Positions 37,581 through 44,289 of a stretch of 59,440 nucleotides of DNA are shown here, piece by piece. The DNA is taken from positions 1 through 59,440 of the forward strand of contig JBEKTY010000071.1 of the NCBI GenBank assembly GCA_049515555.1. Direction: 5' to 3'. The notes under the pieces were generated by a model, which saw only the letters and a list, made by a program, of their open reading frames with translations, had not been told where the DNA came from and ran no database searches. This DNA is from JBEKTY01 sp049515555. GTDB lineage: Bacteria; Planctomycetota; Planctomycetia; Pirellulales; Thermoguttaceae. Within the stretch, counting starts at the first letter, position 1, and the number at the start of each line of letters is the position of its first letter. The position numbers and the translations under genes were made by a program.

Positions 37581-39541
37581 GCGCCGCCTTGGTCGTTGTC
37601 CGCAAAGGGGCGAGCCAGGCGGTAACCGTGGGTGGAGAAGAGGTCGTCGTCGCCGGGCTGCCCAGGCCGGGCAAGATGTCCGTCGGCCCTGGTGGTGTCA
37701 TGATGGCGGGTTTCTACTTTGATCATTCGGCGGTGCGTTTGCGCGACGGCACATGGATGGCGACCCTCTACGGCACCTTCGAGGGCGCCAACCGCTACAG
37801 TGTCGTGGCGGTTAAGTCGGCCGACGGAACCAAGTGGAAGTTCCACTCGGTGATCGCCGACGAAACGTGCAAGCTGCCCGGCGAGGAGGGTCCATGCGAA
37901 GCGGACGTCTGCCGCCTGAAGGACGGAAGGCTGATGTGCGTATTCCGCCTGGCGTCCGGCCCGCGCTACGGACAGACCTGGAGCACGGACGAAGGCAAGA
38001 CCTGGACGGAGCCCATCGCCATGCCGGCTCATTCCGTGTGGCCCAGCCTGGCCGTCATGGACGACGGGACCATGGCGCTCTCCGGCGGGCGTGTCGGGAT
38101 CTTCCTGTGGCTCAACGCCGACGGAAGCGGCAAGAACTGGGAGCAGGTGGATCTCCAGGCGCATCACGACACATGCCGTTCCGCCGAGCCGATCAAGTCG
38201 TCGGGGACGACCGCCTACACACAGCTTGTTCCCATCGACCCGACGCACCTGGTGCTGATCTACGACCGGTGCCCGTTCGGGTGGAAAGGCGTTCCAAAGG
38301 ATTCGCCCGAATCGGACAGCGTCTGGGTGGTGCAAGTAGCAGTGAAAAGGAAAACGGCCCCAGTGATTGCGGCCGACGTGGTCAAGGTCCGCATGGAAGA
38401 GCCGGTCTTGATCGACCAGGCGTCGCCGAAGGTAAAGGAGTGGGGGCCGTACCGCATGCCCAAAGTGTACCGCATGCCCGGCGGAGAACTCTGCCTGACC
38501 TACTCGATCAGCTTGGACCATGACTGCGACTATGGCAAGACCTCTCCGGTCTTTGTTTCCCACGACGAGGGCGCCACATGGCAACGGTCTCAGTGGCCGC
38601 ACCCTGGGTTTACCGGCATCAACCCTGTCATCTCGCCGGTCCTGGACGGCGAGTTTTTCGGCATTCCGGTGGCGTTGGGCATCGAACTCGATCTGGGCAG
38701 ACTGCCGAAGCCCGTGGGCGCCTTCGACATTATCCCCGGTTTTCCACTTCGCCGCCTCGCCGATTGCCCGGAGGACGTGGTTCGCTGGTTCAAGGACACC
38801 AAGGCCATGCGCTGGTCGCCGAAGACGAAAACCTGGACTCAAGAGCCTGTCCAATGGGACCATCGCGGCCAACTGATGTTCAGCTACGACGACAAGCCGC
38901 AGAAGATCCCGGGCAACTGGAGCCAGAAGGTCTACTTCGAGGAACCAGTCGTGCGCTGCGGCCGCGAACTGCTGCATGCCGACTACTGGACGGTGTACGC
39001 GAACAAGTCTGGCCAACCACCGCCGGCCTGGGAGTGTTCGCTCATGGCCTCGACCGACAACGGCCGCTCCTGGACGCGGCGGAGCACGATCGCGACCATG
39101 CCCGCGAAAGACAATATGGTCGAACCGGTGATCGAGATGAATCGAGCCGGCGAGCTGGTATGCGTGACGCGCCGGGAGAAAGATCAGAGGAACCCGTCCA
39201 TGTTCCTGATACACTCGAAGGACCGGGGTTGCACCTGGACCGAGCGCCAGGAGCTCTTCGAGTTCGGCGTTTTTCCACGGCTGTTGCAGTTGGAAAACGG
39301 CGTGCTGGTCTTGAGTTTCGGCCGGCCCGGGGTATGGCTCTCGTTCTCCTTGGACGGCGGGCACTCCTGGACGCAGAAGCAGGCTGTCCTCACGGGCCCC
39401 TCCTGCGGGTACACGTCCCTCTTGGCCTTGGGCAAAGACACTTTCCTTCTGGCCTACAGCGAGTTCGAGCGGCCCAACGCTAAAGGTCAGCCCGCCAAGG
39501 CGATCCTGGTGCGGAAGATGTCGGTCAATGCGGCCAAGTGA
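37577..39541 (+). CDS. BNR/Asp-box sialidase-like beta-propeller, main part after frameshift
   Basis: 654 codons from ATG 37577; this frame is also open upstream to 37334 in non-homologous sequence. Five Asp-box motifs (S-x-D-x-G-x-x-W type) mark a six-bladed propeller: WSTDEGKTW, VSHDEGATW, ASTDNGRSW, HSKDRGCTW and FSLDGGHSW. LRDGTWMATLYG and LKDGRLMCVFR are repeated blade strands, as in exo-alpha-sialidases and related planctomycete proteins. As it stands this piece has no signal peptide, because the leader lies in the other frame (37281-37580). If expressed alone it would stay in the cytoplasm and lack the first blade. Hydrolysis of sialic or related acids is family knowledge and is not shown by specific catalytic residues here. 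Confidence 0.7.
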   Translation: MSAALVVVRKGASQAVTVGGEEVVVAGLPRPGKMSVGPGGVMMAGFYFDHSAVRLRDGTWMATLYGTFEGANRYSVVAVKSADGTKWKFHSVIADETCKLPGEEGPCEADVCRLKDGRLMCVFRLASGPRYGQTWSTDEGKTWTEPIAMPAHSVWPSLAVMDDGTMALSGGRVGIFLWLNADGSGKNWEQVDLQAHHDTCRSAEPIKSSGTTAYTQLVPIDPTHLVLIYDRCPFGWKGVPKDSPESDSVWVVQVAVKRKTAPVIAADVVKVRMEEPVLIDQASPKVKEWGPYRMPKVYRMPGGELCLTYSISLDHDCDYGKTSPVFVSHDEGATWQRSQWPHPGFTGINPVISPVLDGEFFGIPVALGIELDLGRLPKPVGAFDIIPGFPLRRLADCPEDVVRWFKDTKAMRWSPKTKTWTQEPVQWDHRGQLMFSYDDKPQKIPGNWSQKVYFEEPVVRCGRELLHADYWTVYANKSGQPPPAWECSLMASTDNGRSWTRRSTIATMPAKDNMVEPVIEMNRAGELVCVTRREKDQRNPSMFLIHSKDRGCTWTERQELFEFGVFPRLLQLENGVLVLSFGRPGVWLSFSLDGGHSWTQKQAVLTGPSCGYTSLLALGKDTFLLAYSEFERPNAKGQPAKAILVRKMSVNAAK

Positions 39542-40101
39542 GCGAAGTCCCGGTGGCCACGACAAAGGTATGGACCCCGTGAACGATCACGACAATCTGA
39601 TCAGGCTGGCGGAATCTCTGCGGCCGCCCAGCGGAATACCTTGAGCCGGCAGATTAACACCTGGTCGCTGCTCGGCTGCCCGGCTGCCCGGCTGCCCGGC
39701 CATCCCATCAACTCATCAGTTTTCCGGTGCTCCCAGCAAACCACCCTATTTCGAGGCGCGCGACAATGAGTCCGCCTCATGTTGTTCTGAGTGGCCGTTG
39801 GGATTCCACGGAGACTGGGCTTGTTCTCCTCAGACGCGATCTTGAGGCCGCTGTCGGTGCCCTTGGTTGCCTGGTGTCTTGACACCCGCGGCCAGCGATT
39901 TCTAACAGTTTTCCCCGCATTCTTGATTCCGTCGCAAGAATTGGCGAAAATGCAACAAAGCCCTAGAAAACAAGGCACTCTTGTCGATTTCGACGCGATT
40001 TGCCAACCTTCCCGGGGAAACTTTGCGGACCAATGGTTTGTAGTAGCCAGGAACTCAATGGATTTCGCCTTGTGCAGCCGTGTTGCAAGCGGCGCATTAG
40101 A
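39542..40101. other. Gene-free region with short tandem repeat
   Basis: About 560 bases between the sialidase-like gene and the island. Only overlapping frames with no protein-like composition are present. A small tandem repeat (CGGCTGCC, three copies and a partial) sits at about 39673-39699. Nothing else recognised; this may be the left boundary of the island. Confidence 0.5.
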
Positions 40102-40102
40102 A

Positions 40103-40132
40103 AAGCCCCCGATGGCGAACCACCGGGGGCTT
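40103..40132 (-). terminator. Hairpin terminator after the 95-aa gene
   Basis: Nine-base stem AAGCCCCCG/CGGGGGCTT with a 12-base loop, followed on the minus strand by TTTTC; lies 16 bases past the stop of the gene ending at 40148. Confidence 0.75.
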
Positions 40133-40147
40133 CTGACCGACAGGCAG

Positions 40148-40435
40148 TCAGTAATCGGACGGCAACAAAGCTGTGATTGCACCGCCTTCACCATCTTCGA
40201 TGAACCACAATGCCTCGTGTTGTGAAGGATCGGTGAAGACTTGGAGATAATCGATGCCGTCCTTCTCCTTCGCGAGGCGCTGAAGAGCGGCCAGGCAGGG
40301 GAAGATCGTGTCGCCGTAGGCGGCGAGTGCCGCAGGCGTGGCGAGGAACGGCTTCGTGTCGCTCGGTTGGAAGCGGCAGTCGGAGCGGGGATCGTCGAAT
40401 GCGATCTCCTGCGGCTTGAGGGTCGGGAGAGACAT
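40148..40435 (-). CDS. 95-aa unknown protein, copy A (last gene of island module I)
   Basis: 95 aa from ATG 40435. Not a known family to me, but clearly real: a paralog at 43657-43944 shares start (LPTLKPQEI-FD), middle (KPFLATPAAL-AYG) and end (DYLQVFTDPS--EALWFIE-GEGGAITALLPSDY). It looks like a compact soluble alpha/beta protein. Unlike genes elsewhere in the window it has no Shine-Dalgarno site: the 16 bases before the ATG are pyrimidine-rich (CTTCCTTTCTCCT). It is the last of five minus-strand genes (from 42339) and is followed by a strong hairpin terminator. The same protein also ends module II, so its position at the end of the module is conserved. Function unknown. Confidence 0.8.
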   Translation of the reverse strand: MSLPTLKPQEIAFDDPRSDCRFQPSDTKPFLATPAALAAYGDTIFPCLAALQRLAKEKDGIDYLQVFTDPSQHEALWFIEDGEGGAITALLPSDY

Positions 40436-40467
40436 AGGAGAGAAAGGAAGTGGATGAGAAAAAAGGG

Positions 40468-40935
40468 TCAGCGGGAGGAGAGGGAGAGGCCGTGGCGAAA
40501 TGCCAGCCGGCGGGCCTGGGCCATATCCGAACGTCGCTGATCGTCGGACGCCTGGCTCCGGATGGCGGGGAGGAGTGGGGAGGCCACCTCCCGCATTGCG
40601 TCGTTGATATCCCAGTACTCGCCGGAGAGCCACCACGAGTTGCCGTACTCTGTCGAAACACCCTCGGGATTGTCGGCGGCGTCGAACTGCCGGAGGAACC
40701 GGAGGGCGTCGTCGCCGCGATCGAAGTAGTGGGCGAAGAAACCCGACCGGTTGTAGTGGGCGATGAAGGAGCAGTGTTGGATGAGGTGGCGGTAGAGGTC
40801 GTCGGGGAACGCCCTTAAGCACCGCTGGCGGTCGGAGAACCGCCGTGCGAGGGTCTGGAGGAAGCGGTGCCACTGGGCCAGCACGCGCCGCTTCTCCGCG
40901 GCGGGCAGGAACGGGGAATCCGTGAAGGTAGACAT
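40468..40935 (-). CDS. 155-aa unknown island protein
   Basis: 155 aa from ATG 40935, mostly helical with many aromatic and charged residues (AQWHRFLQTLARRF, LYRHLIQHCSFIAHYN, FFAHYFDRGDDALRFLRQF, WWLSGEYWDINDAMREVA). No signal peptide, membrane segment or recognised catalytic motif. The leader is again pyrimidine-rich (CTTCCTTTCCTCCCC-ATG) with no AGGAGG, and a hairpin closes the gene above it (40963-40990). It is followed after 32 bases, including a run of six T, by the 95-aa gene. Fourth gene of module I. Function unknown. Confidence 0.65.
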   Translation of the reverse strand: MSTFTDSPFLPAAEKRRVLAQWHRFLQTLARRFSDRQRCLRAFPDDLYRHLIQHCSFIAHYNRSGFFAHYFDRGDDALRFLRQFDAADNPEGVSTEYGNSWWLSGEYWDINDAMREVASPLLPAIRSQASDDQRRSDMAQARRLAFRHGLSLSSR

Positions 40936-40962
40936 GGGGAGGAAAGGAAGGAGATAGGAAAA

Positions 40963-40990
40963 GGGGCGGGAACCCGGAGGCCCCCGCCCC
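40963..40990 (-). terminator. Intergenic hairpin, copy 1
   Basis: Eight-base stem GGGGCGGG/CCCGCCCC with loop AACCCGGAGGCC (plus-strand reading), followed on the minus strand by TTTTCCTATC and a pyrimidine-rich leader. Almost identical to the hairpins at 41451 and 42074. Confidence 0.7.
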
Positions 40991-41012
40991 GCCGGTGATG
41001 TTCAGTCGGCTG

Positions 41013-41420
41013 TCAGCCGCCCGTCCGGCAGCCGCAGTCCGGACGGAAGGTCAGGGTGCGGTCGGGCAGGTCGATGAAGGCGTTCCACGTCTCCACGAGA
41101 TCCTTCGTGATGTTGTGAAATCCCGGGAGTTCTTCCCAGAGTTTCGAGGAGTCGTAGTCGCCAATGAGGCAGACGCGGTCGCCGGCCCAGCGTCCGGCAA
41201 TGGGATTCACGGGGCAGCGGATGGGACCACCCTCGTCGCATCCCTTGCGGTATCCGTAGAAGTCACCGCCGCCGCCTTCATCGCTCTTGCGGAGGAGGAG
41301 TGGGAAGACGGAACCCTGGGTGTTGGCCGTCCATTCCCAGAGCTTCGCGCCGCCGTTCATGCACCAGGGGCAGACGACCTCACGCTTGTCGAGGTTGACC
41401 GCCTTGAAGTATTGACCCAT
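41013..41420 (-). CDS. 135-aa island protein of the MGQYFKAVNLDK type
   Basis: 135 aa from ATG 41420. It opens with MGQYFKAVNLDKREVVCPWC, an N-terminus I have seen in small proteins of unknown function from bacterial chromosomes, plasmids and phages (MGQYYKPVNLDK-like). Later blocks are NGGAKLWEW, SVFPLLLRKSDEGGGGDFYGY, GRWAGDRVCLIGDYD and WNAFIDLPD. A CxxC near residue 18 and a C-terminal CGC may bind metal. Pyrimidine-rich leader (CTTCCTTCCTCCTTTCCT-ATG), no Shine-Dalgarno. Third gene of module I, bounded by hairpins on both sides. Function unknown; the family resemblance is from memory and not a search. Confidence 0.75.
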   Translation of the reverse strand: MGQYFKAVNLDKREVVCPWCMNGGAKLWEWTANTQGSVFPLLLRKSDEGGGGDFYGYRKGCDEGGPIRCPVNPIAGRWAGDRVCLIGDYDSSKLWEELPGFHNITKDLVETWNAFIDLPDRTLTFRPDCGCRTGG

Positions 41421-41450
41421 AGGAAAGGAGGAAGGAAGTAGGGGAAGAGA

Positions 41451-41473
41451 GGCGGGAACCCGGAGGCCCCGCC
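41451..41473 (-). terminator. Intergenic hairpin, copy 2
   Basis: Stem GGCGGG/CCCGCC with the same AACCCGGAGG loop as the copies at 40963 and 42074; the following minus-strand run is TCTCTTCCCC, so it is a weaker T-tract. Confidence 0.6.
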
Positions 41474-41486
41474 CCACGCGTGTCCG

Positions 41487-42044
41487 TCACGAATGGACGT
41501 CCACGCAGACGACCTTGCGGTCGCGGTACGGCGCGAGCGCGTCTCGGACCTCGGTGGACCAGCGGGCTTCGCGTCGGCGATCGGCGCCCGTGTGGGATTC
41601 GAACCAGGGGGCGTCCTGACGTTCAAGCCACTGCCCGTCCGGCGTGACGATGGAATAGGGGAGGGAGCTGCGCAAGTCTCGCCGCTTCAGTAGCGTCTCA
41701 ACGCGGATGACGTTACCGCGGAAACCGGGAATGTAACGATTCCAGCGGCCGCCGATCTCGTACCAGTCCCAGCGGCCGTTCGGGTTGTATGTCGTGAGTG
41801 CGTAGAGGCCGCGTTCGTCCACGCCGCCTTCGCTTCTCCGCCAGTCAGGCATCTTGCGTACGAGGGCGGGAAGGTCAGTGGCCGAGATGCCGTAGTGGGC
41901 GGACATGTGCTCGATCTCGGACGGGTCGAGGTAGTCACGGTAGGGTTCTACCGTGAGCGCCTCGTCGAATGGTTCCAGTGCGTGGGCGACGGCCGCTTCG
42001 GGATCGTTGTGTGTGCCGATGATGACGAACGTGCAGAAGTGCAT
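41487..42044 (-). CDS. 185-aa island protein with WDWYEIGGRW motif
   Basis: 185 aa from ATG 42044 (MHFCTFVIIGT). A central block YNPNGRWDWYEIGGRWNRYIPG matches small phage and plasmid proteins of unknown function that carry NSKWDWYxIGGRW. The N-terminal half has an acidic helix-strand pattern (AVAHALEPFDEALTVEPYRDYL), the C-terminal part reads VTPDGQWLERQDAPWF and VCVDVHS. No signal peptide. The leader is pyrimidine-rich (CCTTCTTTCCTCCCC-ATG) with no Shine-Dalgarno, directly behind hairpin copy 3. Second gene of module I. The phage/plasmid resemblance is from memory; the role is unknown. Confidence 0.75.
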   Translation of the reverse strand: MHFCTFVIIGTHNDPEAAVAHALEPFDEALTVEPYRDYLDPSEIEHMSAHYGISATDLPALVRKMPDWRRSEGGVDERGLYALTTYNPNGRWDWYEIGGRWNRYIPGFRGNVIRVETLLKRRDLRSSLPYSIVTPDGQWLERQDAPWFESHTGADRRREARWSTEVRDALAPYRDRKVVCVDVHS

Positions 42045-42073
42045 GGGGAGGAAAGAAGGAAAATAGGAAAATA

Positions 42074-42101
42074 GGGGCGGGAACCCGGAGGCCCCCGCCC
42101 C
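42074..42101 (-). terminator. Intergenic hairpin, copy 3
   Basis: Eight-base stem GGGGCGGG/CCCGCCCC with loop AACCCGGAGGCC, followed on the minus strand by TATTTTCCTATTTTCC. Same sequence as copy 1. Confidence 0.7.
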
Positions 42102-42126
42102 GCCAATGGTGTCCGACCGGCGTCGG

Positions 42127-42339
42127 TCAGAACGGCCCGTTCGCGCCGTCGCTGCAGAGCGCTCCGCACGCCGAGCAGGCGTAGAGTTCGTCGCCGACGC
42201 GGGTGAGCGGTGCGATGCAGCAGTCGCTCTTTGGCTCGTCGGGGGCGTGGGCCGCCGGCTTGCGCTGGTAGATCGCGTCGAGTAAGGTATTGACGGCCCG
42301 GGCGGAGTGCTCCACCAGGGCAAGGTCAAGGTTATCCAT
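42127..42339 (-). CDS. 70-aa zinc-ribbon-like miniprotein, copy A (first gene of module I)
   Basis: 70 aa from ATG 42339. The C-terminal half PKSDCCIAPLTRVGDELYACSACGALCSDG has the spacing of a zinc ribbon (CC...CxxC plus a further C). The paralog at 43998-44159 keeps SDCC--PL-RV-DE--AC--CGALCSDG while the N-terminus differs, which shows that the ribbon is the selected part. Leader CTATTTCCCATTTCCTCCTTGACCA before the ATG is pyrimidine-rich without a Shine-Dalgarno site. It heads the five-gene module I and lies back to back with an XRE-like frame at 42409. Nucleic-acid or protein binding would be typical of such ribbons; no specific role is shown. Confidence 0.75.
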   Translation of the reverse strand: MDNLDLALVEHSARAVNTLLDAIYQRKPAAHAPDEPKSDCCIAPLTRVGDELYACSACGALCSDGANGPF

Positions 42340-42408
42340 TGGTCAAGGAGGAAATGGGAAATAGAAGTGTTTCTCTCTTTGACCTTTGGTGGAGAACGTG
42401 CGGTGGCC

Positions 42409-42627
42409 ATGTCCGACGGGGGGAAGGGGATAGAATCGCTTCGGATCGAAGCAGGCTTCACACAGCAAGCCGCAGCCCGCCGTCAAGGAAGCGAGCCGTC
42501 GGCGATCTCGCAGGTTCACGAGCCGCCTTCCTTCCGGCCCAATCGAAAAATGCGGCGACGTGAACCTCTTGCGCGGTCGCCCGGCAAGCGCCCTTGCACG
42601 GCAATAGGGATCGGCTTGCTAGAATAA
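42409..42627 (+). CDS. Possible small XRE-type helix-turn-helix protein (truncated or decayed)
   Basis: 72 codons from ATG 42409, with GGAG and GGTGG upstream. IESLRIEAGFTQQAAARRQGSEPSAISQVH lines up position by position with the XRE/HTH_3 consensus (L-R---G-TQ--LA---G-S-S-IS--E), with His in place of the final Glu. The rest (PSFRPNRKMRRREPLARSPGK) is low-complexity and basic, not a normal XRE continuation, and the end runs into the repeat at 42583-42640. It is divergent to module I, where a repressor would be expected. It could be a truncated regulator or chance; no other frame here looks coding. Confidence 0.35.
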   Translation: MSDGGKGIESLRIEAGFTQQAAARRQGSEPSAISQVHEPPSFRPNRKMRRREPLARSPGKRPCTAIGIGLLE

Positions 42628-42640
42628 GGAAGCTGCGAGC
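42583..42640. repeat. Island hairpin element, degenerate copy 3
   Basis: Contains CTTGCTAG (42616) and GCTGCGAG (42633), the conserved right end of the two fuller copies at 43514 and 44222, with a short GCAAGC/GCTTGC pairing. It lacks the central GGTAGTA/CTCCACC pair, so it is decayed or divergent. Confidence 0.5.
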
Positions 42641-42699
42641 AAAAAAGTCAGTGTGTGACTTGATGCAGGGATGCCACGGATTGGATAGCGTAAGTCTCC

Positions 42700-42984
42700 A
42701 TGGGAAAAGACAGGCTCAGTAAGAAAGACCAGAAGGAATTCGTCCGCATCTTCAAGGAGATGTCGCATGCCTTCGACCAACTGGAAAACGGTCTCTTCAA
42801 TCGCCTGGGTACTCAGGCAAGGGTTAGAAGGGAAATACACCGTCTAGGGGGAAAGGTAAGGACTCAGATAGAAGGCACTCGCATTTTCGAGTTCCCGGAA
42901 GTCCCTGAAGGTCTGGACAAGCTCTTGGAGGGATTTCGCTGGGAACTGCACGGGAAGGTGCTCTCCATCAGTGGATGGTTGTAG
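42700..42984 (+). CDS. 94-aa unknown island protein
   Basis: 94 aa from ATG 42700. Charged helical N-terminus (KDRLSKKDQKEFVRIFKEMSHAFDQLENGLFNRLG), then a basic segment (RVRREIHRLGGKVRTQI) and a hydrophobic-aromatic end (LLEGFRWELHGKVLSISGWL). No signal or membrane segment, no recognised family. Plus strand, convergent with the 129-aa gene, and lying between hairpin copies 3 and 1. No clear Shine-Dalgarno site before the ATG (GCGTAAGTCTCC). Composition looks protein-like and no better frame overlaps it, but there is no paralog to confirm it. Confidence 0.5.
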   Translation: MGKDRLSKKDQKEFVRIFKEMSHAFDQLENGLFNRLGTQARVRREIHRLGGKVRTQIEGTRIFEFPEVPEGLDKLLEGFRWELHGKVLSISGWL

Positions 42985-43045
42985 TAGCCGCCCCTGGCTG
43001 GCGGATGGGAGGCAGGGGGCGGCGTCCTCGCGGCGCACGGAAAAT

Positions 43046-43068
43046 GCCCCCGGCGGTGAACCGGGGGC
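43046..43068 (-). terminator. Hairpin terminator after the 129-aa gene
   Basis: Eight-base stem GCCCCCGG/CCGGGGGC with a 7-base loop, then ATTTTCC on the minus strand; seven bases past the stop at 43075. Confidence 0.75.
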
Positions 43069-43074
43069 GGACAC

Positions 43075-43464
43075 CTATTTCTCACTCAGATACTCGAATC
43101 GGCCAGCGTTGTTTCCTTCCTCGTCGCTCACCATCATCATGGCCTTGCCGTTGCTGAAGACGAGCACGGGGGCGAACTGATCGAAGAAATCGTCATACTC
43201 CATTTGCGCGGACACAACGCGGGCGCCGACTATCGGCTGTAATCGCTCGGTCCAAAACCGGTACGTCTGCAAGTCGTTCTGGTCATGGAAGCGCTTCGCA
43301 TCGTTCGGGTCCTGCACGTTGCGGAACTCGTGCAATCGCTCGTCAACGAAGTACCATTTCTGATTGATTTTCACGATCGGCAACACTCGCGGGCCGTCGG
43401 GATTGTGTTTGCTTTGCTCCGCCAGTTTCAGCCAGCGGGCAACATCGGAAGGAATCTTGCCCAT
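43075..43464 (-). CDS. 129-aa unknown island protein (YFVDERLHEFRN motif)
   Basis: 129 aa from ATG 43464. The segment KINQKWYFVDERLHEFRNVQDPND is like small bacterial proteins of unknown function that carry YF(V/I)DERLxExRN; the rest is KRFHDQNDLQTYRFWTERL and VFSNGKAMMMVSDEEGNN. Soluble, with no signal peptide. Leader CTTCTATCCTTTTCCCCCAATCGT before the ATG is pyrimidine-rich and lacks a Shine-Dalgarno site. Upstream on the minus strand lies hairpin copy 1 (43514-43572); downstream a strong terminator. It sits alone between the two paralogous modules. Function unknown. Confidence 0.7.
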   Translation of the reverse strand: MGKIPSDVARWLKLAEQSKHNPDGPRVLPIVKINQKWYFVDERLHEFRNVQDPNDAKRFHDQNDLQTYRFWTERLQPIVGARVVSAQMEYDDFFDQFAPVLVFSNGKAMMMVSDEEGNNAGRFEYLSEK

Positions 43465-43513
43465 ACGATTGGGGGAAAAGGATAGAAGCGGCTGGCTTCG
43501 CAGCCGCGGCGGG

Positions 43514-43572
43514 CATACCGCCGTCAAGCAAGGTGGAGACGGCGAAGCCGTACTACCTTGCTAGGCGGTATG
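43514..43572. repeat. Island hairpin element, copy 1 (recombination-site-like)
   Basis: Imperfect palindrome: outer arms CATACCGCC/GGCGGTATG, an asymmetric internal loop, inner arms GCAAGGT/ACCTTGC, then ACGGC-TTC-GCCGT at the tip. Followed by GCTGCGAG at 43581. Compare 44222-44289. Confidence 0.75.
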
Positions 43573-43620
43573 ATTGGAAGGCTGCGAGACAGCCATCACC
43601 CGTTACCGAAAAGCGACCAC

Positions 43621-43650
43621 AAAAAAAGGGCGATCCCGTAGGACCGCCCC
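43621..43650 (-). terminator. Hairpin terminator after 95-aa copy B
   Basis: Stem GGGCGATCC/GGACCGCCC (one mismatch) with loop CGTA, followed on the minus strand by seven T; seven bases past the stop at 43657. Confidence 0.8.
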
Positions 43651-43656
43651 GAGACT

Positions 43657-43944
43657 TCAATAATCGGATGGCAGCAGGGCCGTGATGGCGCCGCCTTCAC
43701 CGCCCTCGATGAACCAGAGGGCCTCCGGCTTCGACGGGTCGGTGAAGACCTGGAGGTAGTCGAGGCCGTCGTGCAGGACCGCCAACGCCTGAAGCTGATA
43801 GAGGCATGGCCCGATCTGTTCTCCGTAAGCCTTCAGGGCCGCCGGCGTGGCCAGAAACGGCTTCCTGGCCGATGGGATGAACGTATTGCAGGACTCGGGA
43901 CTGTCGAAAGGGATCTCCTGCGGCTTGAGCGTGGGGAGAGGCAT
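43657..43944 (-). CDS. 95-aa unknown protein, copy B (last gene of island module II)
   Basis: 95 aa from ATG 43944, same length as copy A at 40148-40435 and roughly two-thirds identical. Conserved parts are LPTLKPQEIPFDSPES, KPFLATPAALKAYGEQIGPCL and DYLQVFTDPSKPEALWFIE followed by GEGGAITALLPSDY. The least conserved stretch is the middle helix (QLQALAVLHDG versus ALQRLAKEKDG). Leader CCTTCTCCTCTTTCCC before the ATG is pyrimidine-rich. It follows the zinc-ribbon gene with only a hairpin between and is closed by a terminator. Conservation in two copies shows purifying selection and a shared, unknown role. Confidence 0.8.
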   Translation of the reverse strand: MPLPTLKPQEIPFDSPESCNTFIPSARKPFLATPAALKAYGEQIGPCLYQLQALAVLHDGLDYLQVFTDPSKPEALWFIEGGEGGAITALLPSDY

Positions 43945-43970
43945 GGGAAAGAGGAGAAGGAAATAGAAAA

Positions 43971-43987
43971 GGGCGCTGTCACCGCCC
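43971..43987 (-). terminator. Hairpin between zinc-ribbon copy B and 95-aa copy B
   Basis: Five-base stem GGGCG/CGCCC followed on the minus strand by TTTTCTATTTCC, which also forms the start of the pyrimidine leader of the next gene. Confidence 0.6.
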
Positions 43988-43997
43988 CCGTTGGCGG

Positions 43998-44159
43998 CTA
44001 CTCTAAATTGCCGTCGGAACAGAGTGCCCCGCACGATTCGCACGCAAAACACTCGTCCATGACCCGGACGAGAGGGGAATTGCAGCAGTCGCTCCGCGGA
44101 CCGAGGATTGACTGTTCGACCATCTTCAGGCAACATGCCTGGTATTCCAGAGCATCCAT
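43998..44159 (-). CDS. 53-aa zinc-ribbon-like miniprotein, copy B (first gene of module II)
   Basis: 53 aa from ATG 44159 to TAG 43998-44000. It reads MDALEYQACCLKMVEQ, then PRSDCCNSPLVRVMDE and CFACESCGALCSDGNLE. It shares the cysteine pattern and the GALCSDG ending with the 70-aa protein at 42127-42339, with a shorter N-terminal helix. The leader on the minus strand (CACTTCCTTCCCCCCCATCCGT) is pyrimidine-rich with no Shine-Dalgarno site. It heads module II and is followed by the 95-aa copy B. Zinc binding is inferred from the CC/CxxC spacing. Confidence 0.7.
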   Translation of the reverse strand: MDALEYQACCLKMVEQSILGPRSDCCNSPLVRVMDECFACESCGALCSDGNLE

Positions 44160-44221
44160 ACGGATGGGGGGGAAGGAAGTGGAAAAGCCACGAGGTAGAA
44201 GCTCGCGGCCAGCAGGGAAGC

Positions 44222-44289
44222 AACGCCGTTAAAGCAAGGTGGAGAGCGACCAGAGCGAAGCGCCGGGAGCTACTACCTTGCTAGGCGTT
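44222..44289. repeat. Island hairpin element, copy 2 (recombination-site-like)
   Basis: Outer arms AACGCC/GGCGTT, inner arms GCAAGGT/ACCTTGC, a longer unrelated tip, then GCTGCGAG at 44301. The outer arm differs from copy 1 but stays paired, i.e. compensatory change. On the plus strand it ends GGCGTTAGAA, close to the integron attC core site GTTRRRY. Confidence 0.75.

Noticed and set aside
37541..39565. 674-codon open frame opposite the sialidase-like gene
   Set aside because: No recognisable domain, and the Asp-box motifs lie on the plus strand.
39601..40225. Overlapping frames of 144-197 codons in the gap before the island
   Set aside because: No ribosome site, no motif, and atypical composition in both directions.
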